Notes under the pieces: model-generated
The model's input: only the letters and a program-made list of their open reading frames with translations
Databases searched by the model: none
What the model was told of the DNA's origin: nothing
Shown: positions 51,773 through 59,765 of the stretch, piece by piece
How positions within the stretch are numbered: position 1 is the stretch's first letter
How the letters are laid out: each line of letters opens with the position of its first letter
Translations under genes and position numbers: made by a program
Origin: M3007 sp031425155
GTDB lineage: Bacteria; Bacteroidota; Bacteroidia; Chitinophagales; Saprospiraceae
Assembly: GCA_031425155.1 (NCBI GenBank)
Contig: JANPIV010000111.1
Span: forward strand, 54,426-118,425
Reading direction: 5' to 3'
Length of the DNA stretch: 64,000 nucleotides

Positions 51773-53314
51773 TCACAACGGCACATTCCCATGCTTCCGC
51801 CTCGGCCGCTCCACCACCTTATTTTCCAGCATCGCGAAAGCCTTGATCAGTTTGCGCCGTGTTTCACGCGGCTGGATCACCTCGTCAATGAAGCCCCGGG
51901 CAGCAGCGCGATACGGATTGGCAAATTTGTCGGCGTATTCCTTTTCTTTTTCCAGTAGTTTGGCCGCCGGATCAGCGGCAGCATCAATTTCCCGTTTGAA
52001 AATGATCTCCGATGCACCTTTCGCGCCCATCACGGCAATCTCGGCAGTGGGCCAGGCAAAGTTCATATCCGCCCCAATGTGTTTGGAATTCATCACATCG
52101 TAAGCACCGCCATACGCCTTACGGGTAATGACCGTAATCCGCGGCACGGTGGCTTCCGAAAAAGCATACAGCAGTTTTGCACCATTGGTAATGATGGCGT
52201 TCCACTCTTGGTCGGTGCCGGGCAGGAAACCGGGCACATCTTCCAGTACCAGTAGCGGAATATTGAAACAATCGCAGAAACGCACAAAACGCGCGGCTTT
52301 TTTGGAAGAATTCACGTCCAGCACACCCGCCAGATTCATCGGCTGGTTGGCGACAATGCCAATGCTGCGCCCGGCGAGACGAGCGAAACCGACCACAATA
52401 TTCTCCGCATAATTTTCATGAATTTCAAAAAACGAATCCACATCCACGATGCCCGCGACCACTTCGCGCATATCGTAGGGTTGCTGCGCACTTTCAGGCA
52501 ATATCGTGGTCAGTTCCTCGCGGTATTCTTCGCCGAGCGTATAGGGCAGGTGCGGCACCGTGGACTGGCAGTTTTGCGGCACATAACTCAGCAGCCGTTT
52601 GATCTTGTCCATACCATCCACGTCGTTGGCGGCCACGAGGTGGGTCACACCGCTCTTGCTGGCGTGGGCGCTGGCCCCACCGAGTTCTTCGGAGGTCACT
52701 TCCTCGTTGGTCACGGTTTTCACCACGTTCGGGCCGGTCACGAACATGTACGAACTGCCCTCGACCATCAGAATAAAATCGGTCATGGCCGGCGAATACA
52801 CCGCTCCGCCCGCACAGGGGCCGAGGATCGCAGAAATCTGCGGCACGACGCCGCTGGCCTGCACATTGCGGTAGAAAATGTCGGCGTAGCCGCCCAGCGA
52901 GTTCACCCCTTCCTGAATACGCGCGCCACCGGAATCGTTCAGCCCGATGACGGGAGCACCGTTTTTCACGGCCAAATCCATGATTTTACAGATTTTCTCG
53001 GCGTGGGTCTCGGAGAGCGAGCCGCCAAACACCGTAAAATCCTGTGCAAACACGTACACCAGTCGTCCGCTAACGGTGCCATAACCCGTCACCACGCCGT
53101 CGCCCAGATATTGTTGATCGGCCATTCCGAAGTCGGTACTACGGTGAGTGACGAGCGCACCGATCTCCTCGAAACTATCGGCATCTACCAGAAAATGAAT
53201 CCGTTCGCGAGCGGTCAGTTTGCCTTTTTTGTGCTGGGCATCTATGCGGGCCTGACCGCCACCCAGTTTGGATTCGGCGATTTTGGATTGAAGAAGCGTA
53301 ATTTTACTGGTCAT
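51773..53314 (-). CDS. Acyl-CoA carboxylase beta (carboxyltransferase) subunit
   Basis: Carboxyltransferase subunit of 513 residues, for propionyl- or methylmalonyl-CoA-type carboxylases. Crotonase-like landmarks: GKLTARERIHFLVD near 33, YVFAQDFTVFGGSLSETHAE near 90, IGLNDSGGARIQEGV near 124, GPCAGGAVYSPAMTDF near 167, and VITRKAYGGAYDVMNSKH near 403. The C-terminus ends KHGNVPL. It transfers a carboxyl group from biotin to acyl-CoA; the biotin subunits are not in the window. The MTSK start is used (the upstream TTG adds four residues). Confidence 0.93.
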   Translation of the reverse strand: MTSKITLLQSKIAESKLGGGQARIDAQHKKGKLTARERIHFLVDADSFEEIGALVTHRSTDFGMADQQYLGDGVVTGYGTVSGRLVYVFAQDFTVFGGSLSETHAEKICKIMDLAVKNGAPVIGLNDSGGARIQEGVNSLGGYADIFYRNVQASGVVPQISAILGPCAGGAVYSPAMTDFILMVEGSSYMFVTGPNVVKTVTNEEVTSEELGGASAHASKSGVTHLVAANDVDGMDKIKRLLSYVPQNCQSTVPHLPYTLGEEYREELTTILPESAQQPYDMREVVAGIVDVDSFFEIHENYAENIVVGFARLAGRSIGIVANQPMNLAGVLDVNSSKKAARFVRFCDCFNIPLLVLEDVPGFLPGTDQEWNAIITNGAKLLYAFSEATVPRITVITRKAYGGAYDVMNSKHIGADMNFAWPTAEIAVMGAKGASEIIFKREIDAAADPAAKLLEKEKEYADKFANPYRAAARGFIDEVIQPRETRRKLIKAFAMLENKVVERPRRKHGNVPL

Positions 53315-53501
53315 GGAAAGACACAAGTTGGGTTTTCGATTTCAAACGGAAATTGTATAATAAACAGCGGAAAAAAATAAGAACGGGCGGGAAAGGGTCT
53401 GAAAAATCTGCGCTGCATATCGGTTGTTCTACTGGGCAAAGATAGAAGTTCCCAATGATCCGATGATCGAATTTTGCCCTCCGCCCTGGGAGGATTGCCT
53501 T

Positions 53502-54428
53502 TCAGACTGTTTCGGCACGGCGATACAGCTGGTGCATCACCTGGGCATGGGGCAAGGTAAGTACGCTGAGCAAGATGAAAATTGCAGGCAGCCCGGAGTT
53601 TTGCCAGACCCCGGCATCGGTAAAAAAGTAGATCAGGATAAGGAAAGCGTAGGAAATAACGGACAAGGGAATCGCATGGTGCCAGACGGCCAGGAACTTT
53701 CCTTTCGACGGTAAAAAATTATTGATATCAACGAAGGCCAATACACTGTGCCAGCCGGTAAAATAAAGGGCAAAACCACCCAAAAGGCTCATTTTACCGC
53801 ATAAAAAGAGAAAGCCGGAGAAAAACAGCCAAATCAACCACTTGTGTTGTTTTTTGGAATTAACCGGCAGCAACATTCCGGCAGCTATTATAAAAAACAA
53901 GTACGGAAGGATGTAACCGGCCTTCGCAATGGCTGCCGATGCGGACGTGCAGGCAGGTACTAATATCTCGATCCAGGATGGCAGTTCCAGGGCATGGCTG
54001 AGTAGTAACCAAGCGACCAGGCAAATACCGTAGATGAGTGTTTTCACCGATTTCCAGCGACCGGGAGCACCAGCAAACTTAAAGTCGGTTTCTCCGAAAT
54101 GCCAGGCGGACAGCAGTAGAAAGATGATTAAACTAAAGCCGGGACTGATCCACCACACCAGCGTGTACAGTAAAATCCAAAGAACATAGGCTGTTATGAA
54201 TGTCCAGATGCTGAAGGTTTTCCCGGTGCTGATAGCTTGCTGCCTCGCTATATAATGATCCATCGCACCGTGGGGAATCCCCGTCAGAAAAATACCCAGG
54301 CCCAGGATGACCACTTCGATCGTCGGCCAGCCGAGCGGACAATACCACTGGGCGGCTGCGCCGAAACCACTGCAGGCCACCAGGAACAGCAAATACTTAC
54401 AAGTGATGTGCATATCTTTTTTGTGCAT
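53502..54428 (-). CDS. blh: Blh/Brp family beta-carotene 15,15'-dioxygenase
   Basis: Membrane enzyme of 308 residues that cleaves beta-carotene into two retinal molecules for the rhodopsin. It has about ten hydrophobic segments. Conserved iron-binding histidine motifs: GIPHGAMDH at 50-58, SAWHFGETDFKF near 108, LSHALELPSW near 148, GWHSVLAFVD near 222 and AVWHHAIPLS near 244. The gene follows the rhodopsin gene on the same strand, 109 bp apart, as in many proteorhodopsin loci. The start ATG at 54428 or 54413 is uncertain. No carotenoid synthesis gene is in the window. Confidence 0.93.
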   Translation of the reverse strand: MHKKDMHITCKYLLFLVACSGFGAAAQWYCPLGWPTIEVVILGLGIFLTGIPHGAMDHYIARQQAISTGKTFSIWTFITAYVLWILLYTLVWWISPGFSLIIFLLLSAWHFGETDFKFAGAPGRWKSVKTLIYGICLVAWLLLSHALELPSWIEILVPACTSASAAIAKAGYILPYLFFIIAAGMLLPVNSKKQHKWLIWLFFSGFLFLCGKMSLLGGFALYFTGWHSVLAFVDINNFLPSKGKFLAVWHHAIPLSVISYAFLILIYFFTDAGVWQNSGLPAIFILLSVLTLPHAQVMHQLYRRAETV

Positions 54429-54537
54429 GTACAAGTGCGTCCAGGTTTAATACGATACACAATACGGACGGGCGAAGCACAGACAGCCAATCAACCGGCT
54501 ACCCATCTTTCACCCGTCCGTGGAAGTACTCCGGCGT

Positions 54538-55284
54538 TTAGGCTTCGGGTTTCAATACCGATGACCGGATGGCCAGGCCGTAAATGACCAGGCCAAAGCC
54601 GATCTTGTTGACCGCATCCCCGAGGTTGTAAATCAGGTCCATGTTGCGGACACTGATCACGTTGCGCAACCAGCCGTCGGTTTCAATGGCCATGTAGCCG
54701 ATCGGGTAAATTGCCCAGCCCACCAGTACGAACCACGCCAGAGCCGACATGGCACTCTTGAGGATCGGGTCACCCGAACTGTTGGCGATTTTGCGGGCCG
54801 AGCCAAACCAGATTTCGTACACGATACCGACATAACCGATCGTGGAAAGCACGCCCCAGATCACGCTGTTCTCGCGGAAGGCGGTTTCTCCCAGGTAGCC
54901 GCACACCAGCATAATGAGCGAATAGCCAATCATCTTCCAAAGCAGCACCGGGGTAGCACCAAATGCTTTCAGGATCAAGTAAAACTCCACGCACATGAGT
55001 GGCACCGTCAGGGTCCAGTCAATGTAGCGGAGCTGGGTGGGCGATTGGCCGGTCGAGATCCATACATCACGCATGTAATAATAGTGTACCGAGGCGATCA
55101 TCGTGATCAACCCGGCAATGAGCAGCGAAGTCTTCCATTTGCCTTGCACTTCCTGACGCTCGAAGAAGAAGAAAACGGAAGCCGCAAACATGGCCATGTA
55201 CCCGATAAAGAAGGTAAACCCAACATAATCGTTCGGCGACAGGGCGGCGAGAAAGAGATGGTTTGACGTGAAAAAAGATTCCAT
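54538..55284 (-). CDS. Proteorhodopsin (light-driven proton pump)
   Basis: A seven-helix retinal protein of 248 residues. Helix C carries RYIDWTLTVPLMCVEFYLIL with Asp89 (proton acceptor), Thr93 and Glu100 (proton donor), the DTE pattern of outward proton pumps. His67 in helix B matches the proteorhodopsin His-Asp pair. Met97 is the spectral tuning position (Leu/Met green, Gln blue), predicting green light absorption. Lys227 in DAVNK binds retinal, with Asp223. Helix E has Gly144 where bacteriorhodopsin has Trp138, the opening that admits a carotenoid antenna. It forms an operon with blh. Confidence 0.96.
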   Translation of the reverse strand: MESFFTSNHLFLAALSPNDYVGFTFFIGYMAMFAASVFFFFERQEVQGKWKTSLLIAGLITMIASVHYYYMRDVWISTGQSPTQLRYIDWTLTVPLMCVEFYLILKAFGATPVLLWKMIGYSLIMLVCGYLGETAFRENSVIWGVLSTIGYVGIVYEIWFGSARKIANSSGDPILKSAMSALAWFVLVGWAIYPIGYMAIETDGWLRNVISVRNMDLIYNLGDAVNKIGFGLVIYGLAIRSSVLKPEA

Positions 55285-55294
55285 AATGTTTAAA

Positions 55295-55355
55295 ACTGTT
55301 TAATGATTTAGTGAACTTTGATTGAAAACCTTAAACAAAGGTAGCATTAAACAGT
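55295..55355. promoter_or_regulatory. Inverted repeat spanning the rhodopsin promoter and leader
   Basis: The 11-bp arms actgtttaatg (55295-55305) and cattaaacagt (55345-55355) are perfect complements separated by 39 bp. The outer arm abuts the -7 box and the inner one lies 10 bp before the start codon. It could be a regulator's paired operator or a leader hairpin that covers the ribosome-binding region. Confidence 0.5.
55336..55343 (-). promoter_or_regulatory. -7 promoter element of the rhodopsin-blh operon
   Basis: Reads TACCTTTG on the minus strand, a match to TAnnTTTG, 51 bp before the start codon. No clear -33 TTTG is seen at the usual spacing. Confidence 0.6.
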
Positions 55356-55641
55356 TGCGATCTGCGCCTGCTAATAAGATTTATATTTTTTATTTATACA
55401 AAATATAAATTATTTATTTTTTAAATTTTTTTAAATGCAAAATTTAATTTTTAAAACACCGTTTGTAACTGAATAAATATATTGATAATTTTAAAAAAAC
55501 ACCCAATTTCCAAATAAAATGTTAAAATTATAATAAGTTCTTCGTTGTACAGCGACTCGTGGCTAGCAGATACGCTGCATAGTGAATCTCGTCCAAAGCG
55601 AGAATTGCTGATTTTGCATACATGCGCCTCCCGAAATGAAT

Positions 55642-55683
55642 CGAAAAAAGAAGCCGCTGGCCACATAAAGTGACCAGCGGCTT
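55642..55683 (-). terminator. Intrinsic terminator of the cluster that ends with the methyltransferase
   Basis: On the minus strand, the stem aagccgctggtcac/gtggccagcggctt (one G-T pair) with a five-base loop is followed by CTTTTTTCG. Confidence 0.88.
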
Positions 55684-55799
55684 GCTTCGTCTGGAGAATA
55701 AAAAATCGCACACAAAAACTTCCGCCAGCTTCCCATCCGCGTACTTCACGCCGTACATTTTACAGGTGAAAGAAGAACTCCTGAAGATTCAAAATCGCT

Positions 55800-56624
55800 T
55801 TAGCCTGCTTTTTTCCGCAAAACCACGCCCTTCCCCACGCTCCGATTCGTCCAGCCGAACAACAATTTATCCAGCCACAAAATAAAATCGGTGATAAAAA
55901 CCAACGCCGGTTCTTTGGTAGAAGCCGGACGAACGGTCAGTCCGCTACCCGTATCGGTCGTCACATTGCGGGCATTTTTTTTGAAAATACTCTGCGCCAG
56001 GCCGGTCCAATACACTTCCAATATGCCCACCAGATGACGGCTAAGTCCCTGAAATTCAGCAATTTCAAATCCGGCACGGGTGGCCCAGCCTTTGAAATCG
56101 TCCGAGCCGATCAGGTACTCGTGGCCGAAAGCATAAGCCCCCTGCGCGATCAGGTTTTCCTTCTTTTTCGTATCGCCAAACCACTGCCAGAGCCGATTGA
56201 TCGGATCGTAGGTAAACGGAAATTCGCGGCTGGGAAAAGTCATGATCGCCATGCCGCCAGGCCGCATCACGCGGTACATTTCCTGCACCATGCGTTCCGG
56301 GCGACCCACGTGTTCGATCACTTCGCAACTCACGATCAGGTCAAAAGTAGCGTCGGCATAACTCAGATTCAGCGCGTCATTGGCCTCATAGCGCAGGTTC
56401 ATCACACCTTTGTTCAGGGTACGGGCGTGGATCAGATCGGCTTCATTCACATCGCAACCCACCACCTCGCGGGCGTGTCCGGCGATCATCCGGTCGTAGT
56501 CGCCTTCGCCGGTACCCAAGTTGAGCGCATAGTCAAATTCTTGATTTTTAGCAAGTTGCGCCAGTTTTGCCCGCACAAACAGAAAGCGGCGGCGAAAGGT
56601 GGGAAAGAGAAATTTGAAATTCAA
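55800..56624 (-). CDS. SAM-dependent class I methyltransferase
   Basis: A Rossmann-fold methyltransferase of about 275 residues. Motif I is LNLGTGEGDYDR, with Asp and acidic CDVNEAD after it; motif IV is LIVSCEVIEHVGRPE, followed by RVMRPGGMAIMTFPSRE. The C-terminus is basic and hydrophobic (LVFITDFILWLDKLLFG), suggesting a membrane-facing helix. The start is unclear: no ATG precedes the conserved region, so a TTG at 56624 is proposed, just after an atgatgaatgatga word repeat. It is the last gene of the lipid-type cluster, overlapping or abutting the OleD-like gene. Confidence 0.78.
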   Translation of the reverse strand: MNFKFLFPTFRRRFLFVRAKLAQLAKNQEFDYALNLGTGEGDYDRMIAGHAREVVGCDVNEADLIHARTLNKGVMNLRYEANDALNLSYADATFDLIVSCEVIEHVGRPERMVQEMYRVMRPGGMAIMTFPSREFPFTYDPINRLWQWFGDTKKKENLIAQGAYAFGHEYLIGSDDFKGWATRAGFEIAEFQGLSRHLVGILEVYWTGLAQSIFKKNARNVTTDTGSGLTVRPASTKEPALVFITDFILWLDKLLFGWTNRSVGKGVVLRKKAG

Positions 56625-56632
56625 GGAAATAA

Positions 56633-56658
56633 TGATGAATGATGAATGATGAATGATG
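56633..56658. repeat. Simple tandem word repeat atgatga at the methyltransferase 5' end
   Basis: Four near-copies of atgatga stand in tandem. It is the same word family as attcatcattcatcat at 1298-1320, here placed at or just before a gene start. Confidence 0.6.
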
Positions 56659-56665
56659 GCGGCCG

Positions 56666-57703
56666 CTAAGGTAGTGGCCTTCCAGATATGCGCCACGGCA
56701 AATCTGGTTTGGCCGCCCGCAAAGCGGCTACGCCCACTTGTTCGGCCCACGTTTGTAGGTCAGGCAATGTTTCCTGGAAAGTTCTTTTGGGTTGAAAGTC
56801 AATCGTTTGCGTTATTTTTTGTATATCCAAAATACAACTCTGCGACACCGCCGCCAATCCAAAACGCGTGAACGTGGTCGGCAAATGCAGCCTTGCCAGC
56901 AGCCCGGCCAGCGCATAGAGCGGCATAAGTGGCAACTCCCGAAAGATTAATTCCCGTCCGCATACCGCTGGCAACAACTTACCCACCACTTCCCGCATAT
57001 TATAAGGAGCCGCATCCGCCACATTGAAGCAGTGAATGCCGCCGGGATATTGCTCACAATAAGTAATACTACCCGCCACCGCCGCGCACAGATTCTCCAC
57101 CTGCGTCAGCGAACTTTGCACCCGCATCGTGCCGGGAATCATCATCCGGTCGCCCCGCACCAAGCGCAGCAGCCGGGGCAGCAACACCCGGTCGCCGGGG
57201 CCATACAATGCCCGGGGCCGCAGGATGACCAGGGTCCGGTCGCGCCAATCTTGCTGTTTCAGCCAGTCTTCGGCCCGGCGTTTAGAGCGGCCATACGGCG
57301 AAAGTTGCTGATAATCAACTGGTTCGTCTTCGGTGTGTACAGCATTTTGGTAGTCATACACCGAGGCCGACGAGATATAAACGAAAATCTGACAGTGCCG
57401 GGTCGCTTCAAAAACATGGCGCGTACCCTCCACATTGGCCGCCTGCAAATCCGCCGCCGAAGCCGAATCGGAAGCCAGCGCGGCTGCATGAATCGCCACA
57501 TCCGTTTGCACCAGCGGCAAAGGCTGGCCTATATCAGCACGCAGATAATCGGCGCAAGCCAGCAACGGCGCAGGTGCCGCACCCCGCCCGGAAGCGGTGA
57601 CCGACCAGCCGCGCTGCGCGAAATGGCGGACCAGCCAGGCCCCGACAAAACCCGTTGCGCCGGTGATAAAAATAGTGGAAAATGATTTTTCAGCCTTGTG
57701 CAT
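56666..57703 (-). CDS. NAD-dependent epimerase/dehydratase, OleD-like
   Basis: An extended short-chain dehydrogenase of 345 residues. The Rossmann motif is TGATGFVG near 14-21. Catalytic Tyr and Lys are in SPYGRSKRRAE (YxxxK) near 133-137. The substrate-binding region has ILRPRALYGPGDRVLLPRLL near 160, a signature common to OleD and 3-beta-hydroxysteroid dehydrogenase-type enzymes. OleD reduces the 2-alkyl-3-ketoacid made by OleA. The gene lies in the same direction as the OleC-like and OleA-like genes but is separated from them by an IS110 element, and overlaps the cupin gene by 14 bp. Confidence 0.8.
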   Translation of the reverse strand: MHKAEKSFSTIFITGATGFVGAWLVRHFAQRGWSVTASGRGAAPAPLLACADYLRADIGQPLPLVQTDVAIHAAALASDSASAADLQAANVEGTRHVFEATRHCQIFVYISSASVYDYQNAVHTEDEPVDYQQLSPYGRSKRRAEDWLKQQDWRDRTLVILRPRALYGPGDRVLLPRLLRLVRGDRMMIPGTMRVQSSLTQVENLCAAVAGSITYCEQYPGGIHCFNVADAAPYNMREVVGKLLPAVCGRELIFRELPLMPLYALAGLLARLHLPTTFTRFGLAAVSQSCILDIQKITQTIDFQPKRTFQETLPDLQTWAEQVGVAALRAAKPDLPWRISGRPLP

Positions 57704-58235
57704 GAACGGCCCGATAACCCAACAGCCGCGCGATGGGTGAGAGTAGTCTGAAAACCAGTTGCTGGACTATAAATGGTGGTTTGGACAAACGAAATTCTTT
57801 GGAAAAATGCAGCATCGTACGCGATGCCTGCAACAGATTGGGCGTGCCGTCTTTATTCGTTTGGCCGGTATTGGCCAGTGCGGCCAGGGTTTCAAAAAGT
57901 TGTTCCGTGTGCAAAGCCGGCGTAACCGTCCAGCGCATGACGGTTGGCCTCTCCCCATCGTTCCACATGGCATGGCGCTGATTGGGTGGAACGTCCAGAT
58001 TATCGCCAGGTTTTAGTGTGCGGATGCGCCCATCTATCAGCACCGTCATTTCACCAGACAACACTTGAAAATGTTCCCTTTGCGAGGGGTGATAGTGCAT
58101 CGGTGGACGTTTGGAATTGATAGGATAGGTTACTTCCATTTCCAGTATTTCGCCGCCGCTATCTTGTGCCGTGCGCAAAAACTTGAATTCGTGTCCGGTA
58201 ATAGAATTCCGGATAGATTTAATCGGTTGAGACAT
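57690..58235 (-). CDS. Cupin domain protein
   Basis: A 181-residue single-domain cupin. The two conserved motifs are PPMHYHPSQREHFQVLSGEM (residues near 40-60, first His/His/Glu metal motif) and the second around PGDNLDVPPNQRHAMWNDG. Role not certain: cupins here may be an enzyme, an isomerase or an oxygenase. It overlaps the OleD-like gene by 14 bp, so the two are coupled. The ATG at 58235 is used; an upstream TTG adds six residues. Confidence 0.82.
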   Translation of the reverse strand: MSQPIKSIRNSITGHEFKFLRTAQDSGGEILEMEVTYPINSKRPPMHYHPSQREHFQVLSGEMTVLIDGRIRTLKPGDNLDVPPNQRHAMWNDGERPTVMRWTVTPALHTEQLFETLAALANTGQTNKDGTPNLLQASRTMLHFSKEFRLSKPPFIVQQLVFRLLSPIARLLGYRAVHAQG

Positions 58236-58369
58236 TAAAGATTGTTGTTTCAAATTCAGTATTTTTACAAGAGTTCTCGCTTTGTAAAGAGTGGCAATAC
58301 CAAGTATCCCCTGATGTCATGCTTACAGCATGAACTGTGTTACTGTGCAAGGAAAAGTCAAAATATTTT

Positions 58370-59341
58370 TTAAGTTCTTTGAAATTTGAGGTAGTAATCA
58401 TTGTCAAAGTCCTTCATGGATTTAGCCACAGCACAGGCTTGTCTGAGGAGTTTGTGGGCCACGGCGATCAAGGCTAGTTTGGTGCTTTTACCCTTGTCCT
58501 TCAAGCGTTTGTAAATTGCTTTGCAGGCGTTGTTCCAACGGATGGCGGAGAGCGCTGCCATGTAGAGAGCCCCTCGCAGACCGGCATCGCCACTGCGACT
58601 GATGTGTCCCTTTTTGCGCACCGAAGTGCCGGAGGTCTTCGTGGTGGGCGACAGGCCGATAAATTTGGCGACCTGCTTAACTCGCTCGAAGTGCTCGAAG
58701 CCATTGGTGGCCACAATCAATTCGCGGGCTACCACCGGGCCGATCCCGTTGATGGTCACCAGTTTGCTGGCCATTTGGTTCATCTCTTCGTCCGTCAAGG
58801 CACAGAGATTGGCCTCCAAGAGTTTTATCTCTTCTTGAATAGTGCCCAAGGAATGCTCCAAGGCATTTTTGACCACCGGCTCCTGATAGGGGAATTGTGC
58901 CAGGGCATGCAATTGGTTGCCAAGCATGCGCTCGTATTTTTTCATTTGTCGAAGCGTGCGGCGCGTCTGCCGCAACTTCTCCCACTGCTCGGTGGGCACC
59001 ACACTTGCCGCAGGATGTATCCGTTCGCCGTACTGCGCCAGCAGCACCGCATCCCGATCATCCGTGTGGTTTTGTTGCTTTTGCACCTGCGCAAACCCTT
59101 TGCTCTGGCTGGGATTGATCATCGTGAAGGGCTTACCATGTAAATGCAACAGGTACAACAACTTCGAACCATAGGAGCCCGTGGCCTCGAACACCAAATG
59201 CACCGACTCCATCGCCAACTCCTTAATCCATTGCTGAATGTGTTGAGTCTCGTTGAGCACCTCCAATTTATGGTAGGCCCCATCCTTTAAGAACGCAACA
59301 TTCAATTTCTTTTTGCTAATGTCAATTCCAATGTAGGTCAT
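58370..59341 (-). mobile_element. IS110 family transposase (bridge-RNA recombinase)
   Basis: A 323-residue IS110-type recombinase. The N-terminal RuvC-like DEDD domain starts MTYIGIDISKKKLNV (Asp6), then VFEATGSYG (Glu) and DDRDAVLLA (Asp pair). The C-terminal Tnp domain holds VTINGIGPVVARELI and the conserved Ser region GHISRSGDAGLRGALYMAAL. The lengths are typical. The ATG at 59341 is preferred because it starts the DEDD domain; a further in-frame ATG lies 14 codons upstream. The element ends are not defined, as IS110 lacks terminal inverted repeats. It has split the co-directional cluster between cupin and OleC-like genes. Confidence 0.95.
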
Positions 59342-59765
59342 AACAATACCAAGGTTTAAAGTAAAAAGATATTTTTGCAGCATCAGGACTTACAGGCATC
59401 ATCGTTACGCGAGCTCGTGGCACATCGAACTGTCCGAGTTTTCCTGACTTGGGTAGGGCGTGGGCTCCGACATGCTGTACGGCTACTAATGGCCAATGAC
59501 AAATCGAGATTATTCACGCCCGCCCAAGATTACTGCTTCTTGATCTTTTATCCCTTGCTCAACCCAGTAATCTTAAAACGTCGCAACGTACGATGACACC
59601 CACGTGGAAACGAACAGAGTGGCTTTTTTCTTAAACCGAGAATTACTGGTAATTAACCATTTTACATTGATTGTAGGCCCTTTTGTGTTTAAAAACATTG
59701 ACCATCTGGGGTTATAATTAGTTGCATCAAAAGTATAAATTTTCTAATACTCACAAAATGTTTGG
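59342..59765. other. 424-bp gene-free region upstream of the IS110 transposase
   Basis: It holds the candidate bridge RNA and probably one end of the element. Beyond 59600 there is AT-rich sequence with no recognised feature, probably part of the original spacer after the OleC-like gene. Confidence 0.55.
59440..59580 (-). ncRNA. Candidate bridge RNA of the IS110 element
   Basis: Located just upstream of the transposase on the same strand, where IS110 bridge RNAs are encoded. Two adjoining stem-loops are visible. The first is a perfect 10-bp stem aagattactg/cagtaatctt (59526-59535 with 59565-59574) around a 29-base loop. The second, cttgggtagggcgtg/cacgcccgcccaag (59448-59462 with 59515-59528) with a bulge, surrounds a loop of about 52 bases. 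Large internal loops are expected for target- and donor-binding regions. Boundaries are approximate. Confidence 0.45.

Larger units (their letters stand above)
55285..55799. other. 515-bp gene-free region upstream of the rhodopsin operon
   Basis: Very AT-rich at 55360-55520, with long A/T runs and no credible reading frame. It contains the rhodopsin -7 box, an inverted repeat, and near its far end the terminator of the gene at 55800-56624. A 76-residue frame at 55528-55758 crosses that terminator and is not considered real. Confidence 0.6.

Noticed and set aside
52418..53380. A 320-codon frame antisense to the carboxylase gene
   Set aside because: It is His-rich, mirrors the carboxylase codons, and has no motif.
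55528..55758. A 76-codon frame downstream of the methyltransferase
   Set aside because: It runs through the terminator hairpin and its T run and has no similarity or composition supporting translation.
58295..59353. The 10-bp caataccaag at 58295-58304 and 59344-59353 as IS110 ends or a target duplication
   Set aside because: One copy lies directly before the transposase start, which would leave no room for the bridge RNA, and IS110 elements do not usually make such duplications.
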